DNA of 64,000 bases from JAFKFH01 sp017307375 (GCA_965229335.1 OZ245874.1:2542001-2606000), one strand, 5' to 3'; shown: positions 9,527 to 18,363, counted from the stretch's first letter. Notes: generated from the letters alone by a model not told the origin. Numbers and translations are program-made.

Positions 9527-9691
9527 GCGTTGGGGGGGCATATGATTGCTTTCCACAACTTACACGATGACAATCGATTTCGAATTGATTCTTCAGCTGT
9601 TTTGGACTCTTGAGTTGAAATCCTGCGTCGCTCGGATCCATAGTTGTGCTCGCGATAATTGTACCGCCAGAACCGACGCGGGGGGCTTGCG

Positions 9692-10087
9692 ATGCAGCGT
9701 TTCACAGGCGTTCCGCTGGTGCTGGTCCTGGTCTGGATCGCCGGGGCGCGGGCGGGCGCGTTCCTGCCTGACTATGCCGCGTGGTCGTCGCTGTCGGGCG
9801 ATGCCAAGGCAGGCGTGATGGTCGGCATGGCCGACGACCTGCAGAACCCGGTCGCCGAGGATCAGCCGGGCCGCCGGGCGATCGGCGCCGGACTGGCAGA
9901 GTGCTTCACCCGGCTTCAACTCAAGGCCGGGGCGATGGCCAACGCGGTCGAAAGCTGGTACCGGGTCGACAAGGAACGGCAACAGGCCCCTGTTCACATC
10001 GCCTTCTTCGGGGCGGTTCCCGGCGGACTTTGCAAGTCCTTCGTCGATATCGAATTGCGACGGGCGGGCGTGTCGACCTCGCTTTAG
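9692..10087 (+). CDS. Hypothetical small secreted protein
   Basis: I do not recognise a family. The 131-residue product begins with a signal peptide (MQRFTGVPLVLVLVWIAG, cleavage near ARAGA). The mature part contains two cysteines, in AECF and GLCK, that could form a disulfide. Start 9692 was chosen because GGGGGG lies nine bases upstream and the signal peptide follows directly; an in-frame ATG at 9659 would add a charged N-terminus. The upstream 9527-9691 region is unusually AT-rich for this window and probably holds its promoter. The gene converges on the hydrolase gene at 10084, overlapping its stop by four bases. Confidence 0.6.
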   Translation: MQRFTGVPLVLVLVWIAGARAGAFLPDYAAWSSLSGDAKAGVMVGMADDLQNPVAEDQPGRRAIGAGLAECFTRLQLKAGAMANAVESWYRVDKERQQAPVHIAFFGAVPGGLCKSFVDIELRRAGVSTSL

Positions 10088-10845
10088 CGGGTAAGGAAGT
10101 CGATCGTTCCGTCGATCGCCCGCGGGTCGCGAAGAATGCGCGTATGGCCCGCCGTAGCCAAGGGTCGCAATGTCGCCTGCGGCCAGTATTGCAGCAACGC
10201 TTCGCTGTCCGCATAAGGCACTTCCGCATCGGCCGGATCGTGCATCAGCAGCCCGGGATGGCGCAGGCCCGGGCGCAGCCGTTCCAGATCCATCGATTCC
10301 AGCGGGGCCGCGATGAATCCCTCGATCAGGGCGCGCAGCCGCGGCGCTTCGCCCGGCGGCAGGCCGAGGGCCATGCCCAGCCGGTCGACGGCCCGGACCA
10401 GCGAGGCGACGCCGGCGACATGCACCGAGCGATCGACCTGCAGGCCACGGGCGAAAGCATAGAGCGCCGCCGGTGAGCCCATCGAGTGGCCGATCACCGC
10501 CTTGACCGGCCCCGTCTGGGTTGCGACCGCCAGCACGGCTTCGCCGAAATCGGTGACGGTCGCCTGACTACCGTCCGACTTGCCATGGGCCGGCGCGTCG
10601 AAGGCCATGACGTGATGGCCGGCGGCGACCAGCGCCGGAATCAGCGCGTGGAACTGCGTCGCCCGGCCGCACCAGCCGTGCACCAGCAGCACGGTCGGCC
10701 CCGCACCCCAGCCATAGGTCGCGAGCGTGCCGTTGCGGAACGGGACTTGGCCGGTAGTGGCCGTCGCGGCGATCGCCTGCTCGGCTTCGTCCGGTTCCTG
10801 CAGGCGGGGTGTGGTGAAGATCCGGAACGCCGTCTCGGGTGTCAT
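10084..10845 (-). CDS. Alpha/beta hydrolase
   Basis: The product has 253 residues with the alpha/beta-hydrolase fold. The oxyanion HGW motif is near residue 56, the nucleophile Ser121 sits in GHSMG, a likely acid is the Asp in MHDPAD, and the catalytic His is in ATAGHTR. There is no signal peptide, so it is cytoplasmic. The ATG is two bases past the stop of the efflux-pump gene, implying translational coupling. The pair may detoxify and export one class of compound; the substrate is unknown. A longer open frame in the same phase upstream is only a shadow of the pump gene. Confidence 0.85.
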   Translation of the reverse strand: MTPETAFRIFTTPRLQEPDEAEQAIAATATTGQVPFRNGTLATYGWGAGPTVLLVHGWCGRATQFHALIPALVAAGHHVMAFDAPAHGKSDGSQATVTDFGEAVLAVATQTGPVKAVIGHSMGSPAALYAFARGLQVDRSVHVAGVASLVRAVDRLGMALGLPPGEAPRLRALIEGFIAAPLESMDLERLRPGLRHPGLLMHDPADAEVPYADSEALLQYWPQATLRPLATAGHTRILRDPRAIDGTIDFLTR

Positions 10846-10847
10846 GG

Positions 10848-12071
10848 TCAATCCTGGCGCGGGGCTATCGCATAGAGACCGATCCCCAGCACCGCGCAGG
10901 CCAGGATCGTGACCGGCAGGGCCAGGTTCGACGGCAGCGGCAGCAGGGTCGACGTCAGGGTGGTCAGGGTACCCGCCGCCATCTGCAGGAAGCCGATCAG
11001 GGCCGAGGCGGTGCCGGCATGGTGCGGGAACGGGCGGACCGCCGCGGCGGTTGCCAGCGGGTTGACGAGCCCGAGCCCCAGCAGGAACAGGACGAACGGG
11101 GCGATCGCCATGACGAGGCCCGGGGGCTGCGTCATGAACAGCACCGTCATCAGCGCGCCGCCGGCCATCATCAACGCCAGGGCGAGGAAGATCGCCGTCC
11201 GCTCGCCCAGCCGCCGTGCCAGCCCGGGCGACAGCGCGCCGCCCAGAAACACTGCCGGCACCGTGCCCGCCGGGATCAACCCGAACTGCGCCGGCGTCAG
11301 GCCGAGCTGTCCGACGAACAGCGCCGGTGTGGCGGCGAAATAGGCGAACAGCCCGCCAAGCGCCAGCGCGACCGCCGCCGCCGGCCCGATGAAGGCGGGC
11401 CGGACCAGCAGCAGCAGGTAGTCGCGGGCCATCGCCGCCGGCGACAGGCCGCTGAGCGGATGCCGGTTGGTCTCGCCGATCCAGCGCCACGCGGCGAGGC
11501 CGGCCAGCGCGGCGAACACGGCAATCGCGATGAAATTGGCCCGCCAACCCCAGCCGGTTTCGATCACACCGCCGATCAGCGGCGAGAACCCCGGGGCGGC
11601 GGCCATGAAGGTGGTGATGATCGCGAAGGCCCGGGTGAGGGCCGGGCCCTGATAGAGGTCGCGCAGGATCGCCCGCACCAGCACGGTTCCGGCACAGGCG
11701 CCAATCGCCTGAACGACGCGGAAGGCCAGCATCGCGTCCAGGCTTTGCGCCATTGCGCACAAGGCCGATGCGGCGGCATAGAGCGCCGCGCCGGCCAACA
11801 GCACCGGCCTGCGGCCATAACGATCGGACAATGGCCCGGCGATCAGTTGCGCCACGGCGAACCCTGCCAAGAATACCGACAGCGTCGCCTGGGCGCCACG
11901 GGCATCGGTGCCGAGCGTGCGTGCCAGGCTCGGCAGCGACGGCAGGTAGAGGTTGGTCGCCAGCATGCCAAAGGCCGAAAGTGCCGTCAGCAGCGCCAGC
12001 AGTGCGCCAGGGCCGAGCGGCCGGCTTTCCGCGTGGCCGGCCACGCTGTCGGCCCCGATCTGTCCATTCAT
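10848..12071 (-). CDS. Bcr/CflA-family MFS drug-efflux transporter
   Basis: This 407-residue inner-membrane protein has about twelve hydrophobic segments. The MFS motif A appears as GPLSDRYGRRPVLL after the second helix, with NLYLPSLPSLA in the first helix region, both typical of Bcr/CflA proton-drug antiporters. I prefer ATG 12071 over an in-frame GTG at 12080 because GGAG lies nine bases upstream of the ATG. The promoter region at 12081-12110 is AT-rich and contains a clear palindrome, suggesting repression by a local MarR/TetR-like factor. The alpha/beta hydrolase gene follows directly. Confidence 0.88.
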   Translation of the reverse strand: MNGQIGADSVAGHAESRPLGPGALLALLTALSAFGMLATNLYLPSLPSLARTLGTDARGAQATLSVFLAGFAVAQLIAGPLSDRYGRRPVLLAGAALYAAASALCAMAQSLDAMLAFRVVQAIGACAGTVLVRAILRDLYQGPALTRAFAIITTFMAAAPGFSPLIGGVIETGWGWRANFIAIAVFAALAGLAAWRWIGETNRHPLSGLSPAAMARDYLLLLVRPAFIGPAAAVALALGGLFAYFAATPALFVGQLGLTPAQFGLIPAGTVPAVFLGGALSPGLARRLGERTAIFLALALMMAGGALMTVLFMTQPPGLVMAIAPFVLFLLGLGLVNPLATAAAVRPFPHHAGTASALIGFLQMAAGTLTTLTSTLLPLPSNLALPVTILACAVLGIGLYAIAPRQD

Positions 12072-12088
12072 CGCCGCCACTCCATTAA

Positions 12089-12102
12089 ATTATGAACATA
12101 AT
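12089..12102. promoter_or_regulatory. Operator-like palindrome upstream of the efflux pump
   Basis: ATTATG-AA-CATAAT is a perfect inverted repeat with 6-bp arms in an AT-rich stretch just upstream of the pump start. It overlaps a plausible minus-10 element (TATTAT, read on the minus strand). This arrangement is typical of a repressor operator at a drug-efflux gene; the regulator is not identified. Confidence 0.55.
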
Positions 12103-12233
12103 ATAATAAGGCGCCGCGGCGTTGCAAGCGGGACTCGCCGCGCTGGCGTGACAGAAAGTTGCAAGGGGGCACCCACGATTACGGTGCCGTGAGGCAGGAT
12201 CCATTCGCAAATTCAGTTTGTCGGAGACGTGTC

Positions 12234-12440
12234 GTGGCCGGTCTGGCGCTCAAGGAAATCTTTCTGATCCTGGTCGTCGTGTTCGACCTGGGCCTGCTGG
12301 CCTCGGTGCTCTGGCGCTGGATTCAGGTGCTGCCGACCCTCGCCGCCGACGAAGAGGATTTCGCCGACGACCCGCCGCCGCCCGACATGGCGTCCCAGCG
12401 CGAGGCGGCCGAGGCGGTACGAGCGGTCATCCGTCACTGA
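12234..12440 (+). CDS. Small single-span membrane protein
   Basis: The 68-residue product has one clear hydrophobic helix (about residues 8-26, EIFLILVVVFDLGLLASVL) followed by an acidic, proline-rich soluble tail (DEEDFADDPPPPD). The GTG start at 12234 has GGAG seven bases upstream; a longer open frame upstream of it lacks a membrane-protein-like start. I do not recognise the family. It lies between the efflux-pump promoter and the MarR gene and is read toward the latter. Confidence 0.5.
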   Translation: MAGLALKEIFLILVVVFDLGLLASVLWRWIQVLPTLAADEEDFADDPPPPDMASQREAAEAVRAVIRH

Positions 12441-12466
12441 AAACTAGTTTGATCTAAAACTATTTT
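12441..12466. promoter_or_regulatory. MarR-type operator upstream of marR-iorAB
   Basis: AAACTAGTTT (12441-12450) is a perfect palindrome, and TAGTTT (12445-12450) also pairs with AAACTA (12457-12462) across six bases, giving overlapping inverted repeats. It begins right after the stop of the small membrane protein and lies about 100 bases before the MarR gene. This is the expected place for an autoregulatory operator; binding by this MarR is inference. Confidence 0.6.
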
Positions 12467-12560
12467 GACTCCGGCGATCTTCGGAGCCTAAGCTTCCTCC
12501 CAACGAACACGAGGTCGCGCCGAGCCGCGCGGCCCGCCAGGGGAGCGAGAGGCGACGGCG

Positions 12561-13085
12561 ATGCCCAAGCCGGCCAAGCCAAGGGAACGAGAGGTGCAGG
12601 CGGCGCAGGAACCGGTGCGGTTCGGCCCGTTGGCCAACTATATCGGCTTTCACCTGCGCCGTGCCCAGACGGCGTCGTTCCAGGCGGTGGCGCACCGGAT
12701 CGGCCAGGCCGATTTTACCCCCGGTCTTTATGCGCTACTGACCCTGATCGAGCAGAACCCCGGCATCACCCAGACGGCGCTGAGCCGTGCCGACGGCCGC
12801 GACAAGTCGAGCCTGACCCCGGCCCTGAGCGGCCTGCAGAAGCGTGGGCTGATCCGCCGCGAGCGGATCGCCGGCGACAAGCGCAGCTACGCCCTGCATC
12901 TGACACCGGCCGGCAGCGCCGCCGCGGCTGCGCTGCATCGCCATGCCCAGGCCCATGACGACGAGCTCGACCGCATCATCGGGCTCGAGCACAAGGCCCA
13001 GTTCATCCGCCAGCTTCGCCGTATCGTCTCCGCGCTGTCCGCCGACACCGGCGAAGATGGCCCGGACGGCGAGGCGCAGCCTTAA
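12561..13085 (+). CDS. MarR-family transcriptional regulator
   Basis: The product has 174 residues with the MarR winged helix-turn-helix at about residues 55-125 (GITQTALSRADGRDKSSLTP, then the wing RRERIAGDKRSYALHLT). MarR proteins bind palindromic operators and release on binding aromatic or other small ligands. It precedes iorA by only 15 bases on the same strand, so it likely controls the iorAB operon and itself, and perhaps the TRAP genes, through the palindromes at 12441-12466. A CoA thioester or aryl-pyruvate effector would fit but is not shown. Confidence 0.88.
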   Translation: MPKPAKPREREVQAAQEPVRFGPLANYIGFHLRRAQTASFQAVAHRIGQADFTPGLYALLTLIEQNPGITQTALSRADGRDKSSLTPALSGLQKRGLIRRERIAGDKRSYALHLTPAGSAAAAALHRHAQAHDDELDRIIGLEHKAQFIRQLRRIVSALSADTGEDGPDGEAQP

Positions 13086-13100
13086 CCGCTGGAGTTTCCG

Positions 13101-15212
13101 ATGGCCGAGGTTTCCTTCAAGAAGGATGTCGAAGCCCTGAAGCTGGGGCAGGGCGAGGTCTTTCATGGTGAAGGCATCATGGCCGTCACCAAGGCCTTGC
13201 TGCAGTCGGGCGTGTCCTATGTCGGCGGCTACCAGGGGGCGCCGGTCTCGCATCTGCTGGATGTGCTGGTCGATGCCGAGGAGATGATGGCCGAGCTGGG
13301 CGTGCGGGTCGAAACCTGCACCAACGAGGCGGCCGCCGCCGCGATGCTCGGCGCCTCGATCAACTACCCGGTGCGCGGGGCGGTGACCTGGAAGTCGATC
13401 GTCGGCACCAATGTCGCAGCCGATGCCCTCTCCAATCTGTCGTCGCCGGGCGTGAAGGGCGGGGCGTTGATCGTGGTCGGCGAGGACTACGGCGAAGGGG
13501 CGAGCGTCATTCAGGAGCGCACCCATGCCTTCGCGCTGAAATCGTCGCTGTGGCTGCTGGATCCGCGCCCCGAGCTGCCGACCATCGTGCGGATGGTCGA
13601 ACAGGGCTTCGAGCTGTCCGAGGCGTCGTCGACGCCGGTGATCCTGGAACTGCGTATCCGTGCCTGCCACGTCTACGGCAGTTTCGCGACCAAGGACAAC
13701 GTGCGGGCCACCTGGTCGGCGCGCGACCGGCTCGCCGAACCGGCCACCTTCGATTACGGCCGGCTGGCCCATCCGCCGGTCACGTTCCATCAGGAAGCCG
13801 ACAAGGTCGACCGCCGCCTGCCGGCGGCGCGCCGCTTCATCGTCGAGCGCGGCCTGAACGAGCGGTTCGGCCCGGCAACCGGCCGGGTCGGGATCATCGT
13901 GCAGGGCGGCCTGTTCAACGTGCTGAACGGCCGGCTGGCGCTGGCCGGGCTGTCGGACGATCGCGGCGATCTCGCGCTGCCGACGCTGGTGCTGAACGTC
14001 ACCCATCCGCTGGCGCCCGAGCAGATCACGGCGTTCTGCACCGGCCTCGATGCCGTGCTGATCGTCGAGGAGGGCGCGCCCGACTACCTCGAACAGGCGG
14101 TGGGCCAGATCCTGCGCCAGGCCGACCTGCAGACGCGGCTGCATGGCAAGGACGTGCTGCCGATGGCGGGCGAATACACGCCCGTCGTGATGGCACGCGG
14201 CGTGGCGGCGTTTCTTGCCCGCTACGACATCGACCATGCCGGGCTGGCCGATTGGCTGGGCCGGGTCGACGCCCAGGCCAGGGCGCTGGCGGGAACCGGC
14301 GCACCGGCGTTGCCGCCGCGCCAGCCCACGTTCTGCACCGGCTGCCCCGAGCGGCCGGTCTTCTCGGCGATGAAGATCCTGAAGCGAGAGATCGGGCCGG
14401 TGCATGTCGCCGCCGACATCGGCTGCCATGCCTTTGCCACCTTCGCCCCGTTCTCGCAGGGGAATACGATCCTCGGCTACGGCATGTCGCTGGCATCCTC
14501 GGCGGCGGTCGCGAGCGTGCAGCAGCGGCGGCCGGTCAGCATCATGGGCGACGGCGGCTTCTGGCATAACGGCCTGCTGACCGGCGTGGCCGGCGCGGTG
14601 CTGAACCGCGACGATTCCGTGCTGATGATCATGAACAACGGCTATTCCAGCGCCACCGGCGTGCAGGACCTGCCATCGTCGACCCCGAACGCCGAGGGAC
14701 GTGGGCGCGGCGTCGACATCGCCGCGGCGGTGCGCGCGCTGGGCGCGCCGTGGATCCGCCGGGTACGGACCTATGGCGTCGCGGGGGTCATGACCACGCT
14801 GAAGGAAGCGCTGCGCAGTCCCGAGAAGGGCCTGAAGGTCATCGTCGCCGACGGGGAATGCCAGTTGGCGCGGCAGCGCCGCGTGCGGCCGGCGATGGCC
14901 AAGGCGGTCGCCGACGGGCTGCGCGTCGTGCGCACGCGCTTCTGGGTCGATCCCGATGTCTGTACCGGCGATCATTCCTGCATCCGGCTGTCCGGCTGTC
15001 CGTCGTTGACCGTCAAGCCGTCGGAAGATCCGCTGCGCCGCGACCCGGTGGCGCATGTCAACAACGACTGCGTCGGCTGCGGGCTGTGCGGCGAGGTTTC
15101 CCATGCCGCGCAGCTCTGCCCGTCGTTCGCCCAGATCGACGTCATCCAGAACCCGTCGCGCTGGGACCGCATCCGTCATGCGGCGGCGCGGGCCGTGATG
15201 GCGCTGCTGTGA
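13101..15212 (+). CDS. iorA: Indolepyruvate ferredoxin oxidoreductase, alpha subunit
   Basis: This 703-residue enzyme oxidatively decarboxylates aryl-2-oxo acids such as indolepyruvate or phenylpyruvate to acyl-CoA, passing electrons through Fe-S clusters. The order is an N-terminal pyrimidine-binding domain, a C-terminal thiamine-diphosphate domain with GDG at 483-485 and NN at 512-513, and a ferredoxin-like tail with Cys621, Cys627, Cys633, Cys657, Cys660, Cys663 and Cys673. CTGCPERPVF in the middle is also family-typical. The stop overlaps the GTG start of iorB. It follows a MarR gene and precedes TRAP transporter genes. The preferred 2-oxo acid is not determined. Confidence 0.9.
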   Translation: MAEVSFKKDVEALKLGQGEVFHGEGIMAVTKALLQSGVSYVGGYQGAPVSHLLDVLVDAEEMMAELGVRVETCTNEAAAAAMLGASINYPVRGAVTWKSIVGTNVAADALSNLSSPGVKGGALIVVGEDYGEGASVIQERTHAFALKSSLWLLDPRPELPTIVRMVEQGFELSEASSTPVILELRIRACHVYGSFATKDNVRATWSARDRLAEPATFDYGRLAHPPVTFHQEADKVDRRLPAARRFIVERGLNERFGPATGRVGIIVQGGLFNVLNGRLALAGLSDDRGDLALPTLVLNVTHPLAPEQITAFCTGLDAVLIVEEGAPDYLEQAVGQILRQADLQTRLHGKDVLPMAGEYTPVVMARGVAAFLARYDIDHAGLADWLGRVDAQARALAGTGAPALPPRQPTFCTGCPERPVFSAMKILKREIGPVHVAADIGCHAFATFAPFSQGNTILGYGMSLASSAAVASVQQRRPVSIMGDGGFWHNGLLTGVAGAVLNRDDSVLMIMNNGYSSATGVQDLPSSTPNAEGRGRGVDIAAAVRALGAPWIRRVRTYGVAGVMTTLKEALRSPEKGLKVIVADGECQLARQRRVRPAMAKAVADGLRVVRTRFWVDPDVCTGDHSCIRLSGCPSLTVKPSEDPLRRDPVAHVNNDCVGCGLCGEVSHAAQLCPSFAQIDVIQNPSRWDRIRHAAARAVMALL

Positions 15213-16645
15213 CCGCCCCTGCCACCCTGCGCCTGCTGATCGCCGCGATGGGCGGCGAGGGCGGCGGCGTCCTGGCCGGCTGGATCGTCGAGGCGGCGAC
15301 GGCCGAGGGCTTGTGGGTCCAGCGCACCTCGATTCCCGGCGTCGCCCAGCGCACCGGCGCCACCACCTATTATATCGAAATGGCGCCGCCGGGCGGCACC
15401 CGGCCGGTCATGGCGCTGAACCCCGCGCCGGGCGAGGTCGACGTGCTGGTGGCGACGGAACTGCTCGAAGCCGCGCGCATGGTCCAGGCGGGCTACGTGA
15501 CGCCCGACCGTACCCTGGTCGTCGGCTCGACCCACCGCGTCTACACGATGGCGGAGAAGACCGCCGGCGGCGATGGCCGCCTCGACGGCACCGCGTTGCG
15601 CAGCCAGGTCGAGCGCTTCTCCCGCCATGCCGTGCTGGCCGATATCGCCGCCACGGCTCAGGATGCCGGGGCGCAAGCCAACGCGGTGGTGCTGGGCATG
15701 CTGGCGGCGACCGGCGTGCTGCCGGTTCCGGCCACGGCACTGCGCCGGGCGATCGAGGCGGAGGGGCGTGCGGTTGCCGGCAACATCAGGGGGTTCGAGG
15801 CCGGCCTGGCGGTGGTTCCCGGCAGTGCGCCGGCCCCGGCTCCGACGCAGGCCGCGGGCGCGGCCGAGATCGTCGCTGCCGGCGTCGCGCGGCTGACCGA
15901 CTATCAGGATGCCGGCTACGCCCAGCTCTACCGCGATCGCCTGGCGCCGTTCGAAGGCCGGCTGGCCACCGACAGCTTTGCCGAACTCGCCCGCCAGCTC
16001 GCCTTGCGCATGAGCTACGAGGATACGATCCGGGTGGCGCAGCTGAAGCTGGCCGAGAGCCGCCTGGCCCGTGTCGCGGCCGAAGCCCGCGCCCGCCCGG
16101 GCGACATCGTCGACATCACCGAGTACTTCAAGCCGGGGCCGGAAGAGATCCTGTCGCTGCTGCCGCCGTCGCTCGGCCGTCGCGCGCTTGCCGCGGTCGA
16201 GGCGCGCGGCTGGGGCCGGCTGGCGATGCCGATGAAGATCCGCACGACGCGGCTGTCCGGCTTTCTCAAGCTCAGGCTGCTCGCCGGGCTGCGCTTCTGG
16301 CGGCCGCGCAGCCTGCGCCATGCCGAGGAGCAGCGCTGGATCGTCGACTGGCTGGCCCTGGTCGACCGTGTCCAGGCGGTCGACACCGCCGCCGCCAGGG
16401 AAGTGATCGAGGCCGCGGCCCTGTTGCGCGGCTATGGCGACACCTGGAAACGCGGTCGCGAGAACTGGCGCCTCCTGGTCGACGGCATCGTCGAGCCGAT
16501 GCTGGCCGGCCGCCTGCCAAGGCGCCATTTCGCCGATGCGGTGATGCAGGCGCGGCTGGCCGCGACCGCCGATCCGGAAGGCGACCGCCTGGTCCAGGTG
16601 ATCGCCGGCGTGGAACGGCTGGGACAGAAAACCGTCGCCGCCTGA
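15209..16645 (+). CDS. iorB: Indolepyruvate ferredoxin oxidoreductase, beta subunit with DUF6537 extension
   Basis: The product has 478 residues. Residues about 8-200 form the pyruvate/ketoisovalerate oxidoreductase gamma domain, beginning LRLLIAAMGGEGGGVLAGWI. The remaining 270 residues resemble the DUF6537 extension found in aerobic-type IorB proteins, so the chain is longer than the roughly 200-residue archaeal subunit. The GTG start at 15209 overlaps the iorA stop (GTGA), a coupled arrangement. Upstream in-frame sequence lies inside iorA and is not used. It forms the 2-oxoacid oxidoreductase with IorA. Confidence 0.88.
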   Translation: MTAPATLRLLIAAMGGEGGGVLAGWIVEAATAEGLWVQRTSIPGVAQRTGATTYYIEMAPPGGTRPVMALNPAPGEVDVLVATELLEAARMVQAGYVTPDRTLVVGSTHRVYTMAEKTAGGDGRLDGTALRSQVERFSRHAVLADIAATAQDAGAQANAVVLGMLAATGVLPVPATALRRAIEAEGRAVAGNIRGFEAGLAVVPGSAPAPAPTQAAGAAEIVAAGVARLTDYQDAGYAQLYRDRLAPFEGRLATDSFAELARQLALRMSYEDTIRVAQLKLAESRLARVAAEARARPGDIVDITEYFKPGPEEILSLLPPSLGRRALAAVEARGWGRLAMPMKIRTTRLSGFLKLRLLAGLRFWRPRSLRHAEEQRWIVDWLALVDRVQAVDTAAAREVIEAAALLRGYGDTWKRGRENWRLLVDGIVEPMLAGRLPRRHFADAVMQARLAATADPEGDRLVQVIAGVERLGQKTVAA

Positions 16646-16736
16646 GGTGACGGCAGGTTTGTCATGGAGTATAACGATTTGAGCTTGAACAACTAAGCCA
16701 CGGCACCCGACAGAGGTGCCAACGAGGGAGGAAACA

Positions 16737-17771
16737 ATGATCAAGCGTACAGTCGCATTGTCGGCGGTGTTGGCCGCCGCCCTGTCCACTACAGCCCTGT
16801 CCGGCCTGGCGATGGCGCAGGACAAGCCCGTCCAGCTCAAGCTCTCCCATTGGGTGCCGCCGTCGCATCCGCTGCAGGGATCGATGCAGGCCTGGGCCGC
16901 GTCGATCCAGAAGGCGTCGGGCGGCACGATCACCTCGGCGCTGTTCCCGGCCGAACAGCTCGGCAAGGCGTTCGACCACTACGACATGGCGCGCGACGGC
17001 ATCGCCGACGTCACCTACGTCAACCCGGGCTATCAGCCCGGACGCTTCCCGATCATCGCGGCCGGCGAACTGCCCTTCACCTTTGCCGACGCCAAGAACG
17101 GCACCGCCGCGCTCGACGCCTGGTACCGCAAGTATGCGGCGGCCGAGATGAAGGACGTGCATTTCTGCATGGCATTCATCCACGATCCCGGGGCGATCCA
17201 TGCCCGCAAGAAGGTGGTCACGCCCGACGACATCAAGGGGCTCAAGGTGCGGCCGGCCAATGCGACGATCGGCCAGATGGTCACCCTGCTCGGGGGCACC
17301 AACGTCCAGGCCTCGGCCCCTGAATCGCGCGACATGCTGGAGCGTGGCGTGGCCGACGCGATCACCTTTCCCTGGGGATCGGTGATTCTGTTCGGCATCG
17401 ACAAGGTGGTGAAGTATCACCTCGACGCCCCGCTCTACGCCACGACCTTCGTCTGGGTCATGAACAAGGCGAAGTACGACGGCATGTCACCCGCCCAGAA
17501 GAAGGTGATGGACGACCACTGCAACAATGACTGGGCGGTCCGGGTGGCGACGCCCTGGGCGGATTTCGAGGCGTCGGGCCGCGATCGCATCCGCAACATG
17601 TCCGGCCACGAGATGATCAAGCTGACGCCCGAGCAGCTTGGTCAGTGGCGCACCGCGATCGAGCCGCTGAACAAGCTGTGGGCCGATGGTGTGCGCAAGA
17701 CCGGCGGCAACCCCGACGAGATTGCTGCCGAACTCAAGGAGTCGGTCGCCAAATACAAGGCCGGTCTCTGA
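16737..17771 (+). CDS. TRAP transporter substrate-binding protein, DctP family
   Basis: This 344-residue periplasmic protein has a Sec signal peptide (cleavage near AMA-Q at residue 27). It starts its mature fold with VQLKLSHWVPPSHP, typical of DctP proteins, and contains a family-typical segment (KGLKVRPANATIGQMV) around the carboxylate-binding arginine. A GGGAGG ribosome site precedes the ATG. It captures an organic anion and delivers it to the DctQM membrane proteins downstream. Its position right after iorAB suggests an aryl-2-oxo acid or related aromatic acid as the cargo; that is inference from context. Confidence 0.9.
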   Translation: MIKRTVALSAVLAAALSTTALSGLAMAQDKPVQLKLSHWVPPSHPLQGSMQAWAASIQKASGGTITSALFPAEQLGKAFDHYDMARDGIADVTYVNPGYQPGRFPIIAAGELPFTFADAKNGTAALDAWYRKYAAAEMKDVHFCMAFIHDPGAIHARKKVVTPDDIKGLKVRPANATIGQMVTLLGGTNVQASAPESRDMLERGVADAITFPWGSVILFGIDKVVKYHLDAPLYATTFVWVMNKAKYDGMSPAQKKVMDDHCNNDWAVRVATPWADFEASGRDRIRNMSGHEMIKLTPEQLGQWRTAIEPLNKLWADGVRKTGGNPDEIAAELKESVAKYKAGL

Positions 17772-17787
17772 CGCCGGCATCGTGATC

Positions 17788-17813
17788 GCCGCGGCGTCGT
17801 CAGGCGCCGCGGC
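17788..17813 (+). other. Stem-loop between dctP- and dctQ-like genes
   Basis: GCCGCGGCG (17788-17796) and CGCCGCGGC (17805-17813) make a perfect 9-bp stem with an eight-base loop and no T tract. It sits between the abundant binding protein and the membrane subunits, where such hairpins commonly reduce downstream expression or protect the upstream mRNA. That role is inferred. Confidence 0.6.
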
Positions 17814-17837
17814 AACCAGATCAGGGGAGGGGCAGGC

Positions 17838-18353
17838 GTGACCGCACGCAATGCCATGGATCGCTTCATCGACGGGATCGAACTGATCGCGGCGATCTTC
17901 GTCGGCCTCGTCGCTGCCAATACCTTCATCGCAGTGATGCTGCGTTACTTCTTCAACGCGCAGATCCCAGATGCCTACGATTTCGGCCGCCTGCTGCTCG
18001 GCATCCTGATCTTCTGGGGCATTGCCGCGACGAGCTACCGTGGCGGCCATATCACGGTCGATCTGCTCTGGTCGGCGGTGGGGCCACGGGCCAAGCGGGC
18101 GATCGACGTGTTCGCGACGCTGGTGCTGCTGTTCGTCGTCACGGTCCAGACCATCATGCTTTTCGACAAGGTCGCGCAGACCCGCGCCGACAACGTGCTG
18201 ACCTACGACCTGCATCTGCCGACCTGGCCGTTCTTCGCCGTCGCCTGGGCGGGCGACGTCTCGGCCTGCCTGCTGATCGCCATCCGCACCTATCGTCTGA
18301 TCTTCCATCCCGAAGACATCGAAGACGATCACAAGCCCAAGACGGTGGAGTGA
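17838..18353 (+). CDS. TRAP transporter small permease, DctQ family
   Basis: This is a 171-residue membrane protein with four predicted helices and the DctQ-type segment GILIFWGIAATSYRGGHITVD. It starts with GTG, supported by a strong GGGGAGGGG ribosome site nine bases upstream. It pairs with the large permease ten bases downstream and receives substrate from the DctP protein upstream. Confidence 0.9.
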   Translation: MTARNAMDRFIDGIELIAAIFVGLVAANTFIAVMLRYFFNAQIPDAYDFGRLLLGILIFWGIAATSYRGGHITVDLLWSAVGPRAKRAIDVFATLVLLFVVTVQTIMLFDKVAQTRADNVLTYDLHLPTWPFFAVAWAGDVSACLLIAIRTYRLIFHPEDIEDDHKPKTVE

Positions 18354-18363
18354 GAGACTGTCC

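Noticed and set aside
10846..11760. Possible fusion of the alpha/beta hydrolase with an upstream domain
   Set aside because: The upstream part of this frame is a shadow of the efflux-pump gene, which has clear membrane helices in another frame; the hydrolase has its own ATG at 10845.
12735..15179. Long minus-strand open frame opposite iorA
   Set aside because: The plus-strand gene shows thiamine and Fe-S motifs; the minus-strand frame gives a low-complexity Arg/Gly/His-rich product typical of antisense frames in GC-rich DNA.
14750..15208. Possible 5' extension making iorB start inside iorA
   Set aside because: The family N-terminus begins at the GTG at 15209, which overlaps the iorA stop; the upstream in-frame residues have no family similarity.
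16702..16720. Hairpin GGCACC/GGTGCC before the TRAP binding protein as a terminator or riboswitch
   Set aside because: The stem is only 6 bp with no T tract and overlaps the leader of a well-supported gene; it could be chance.
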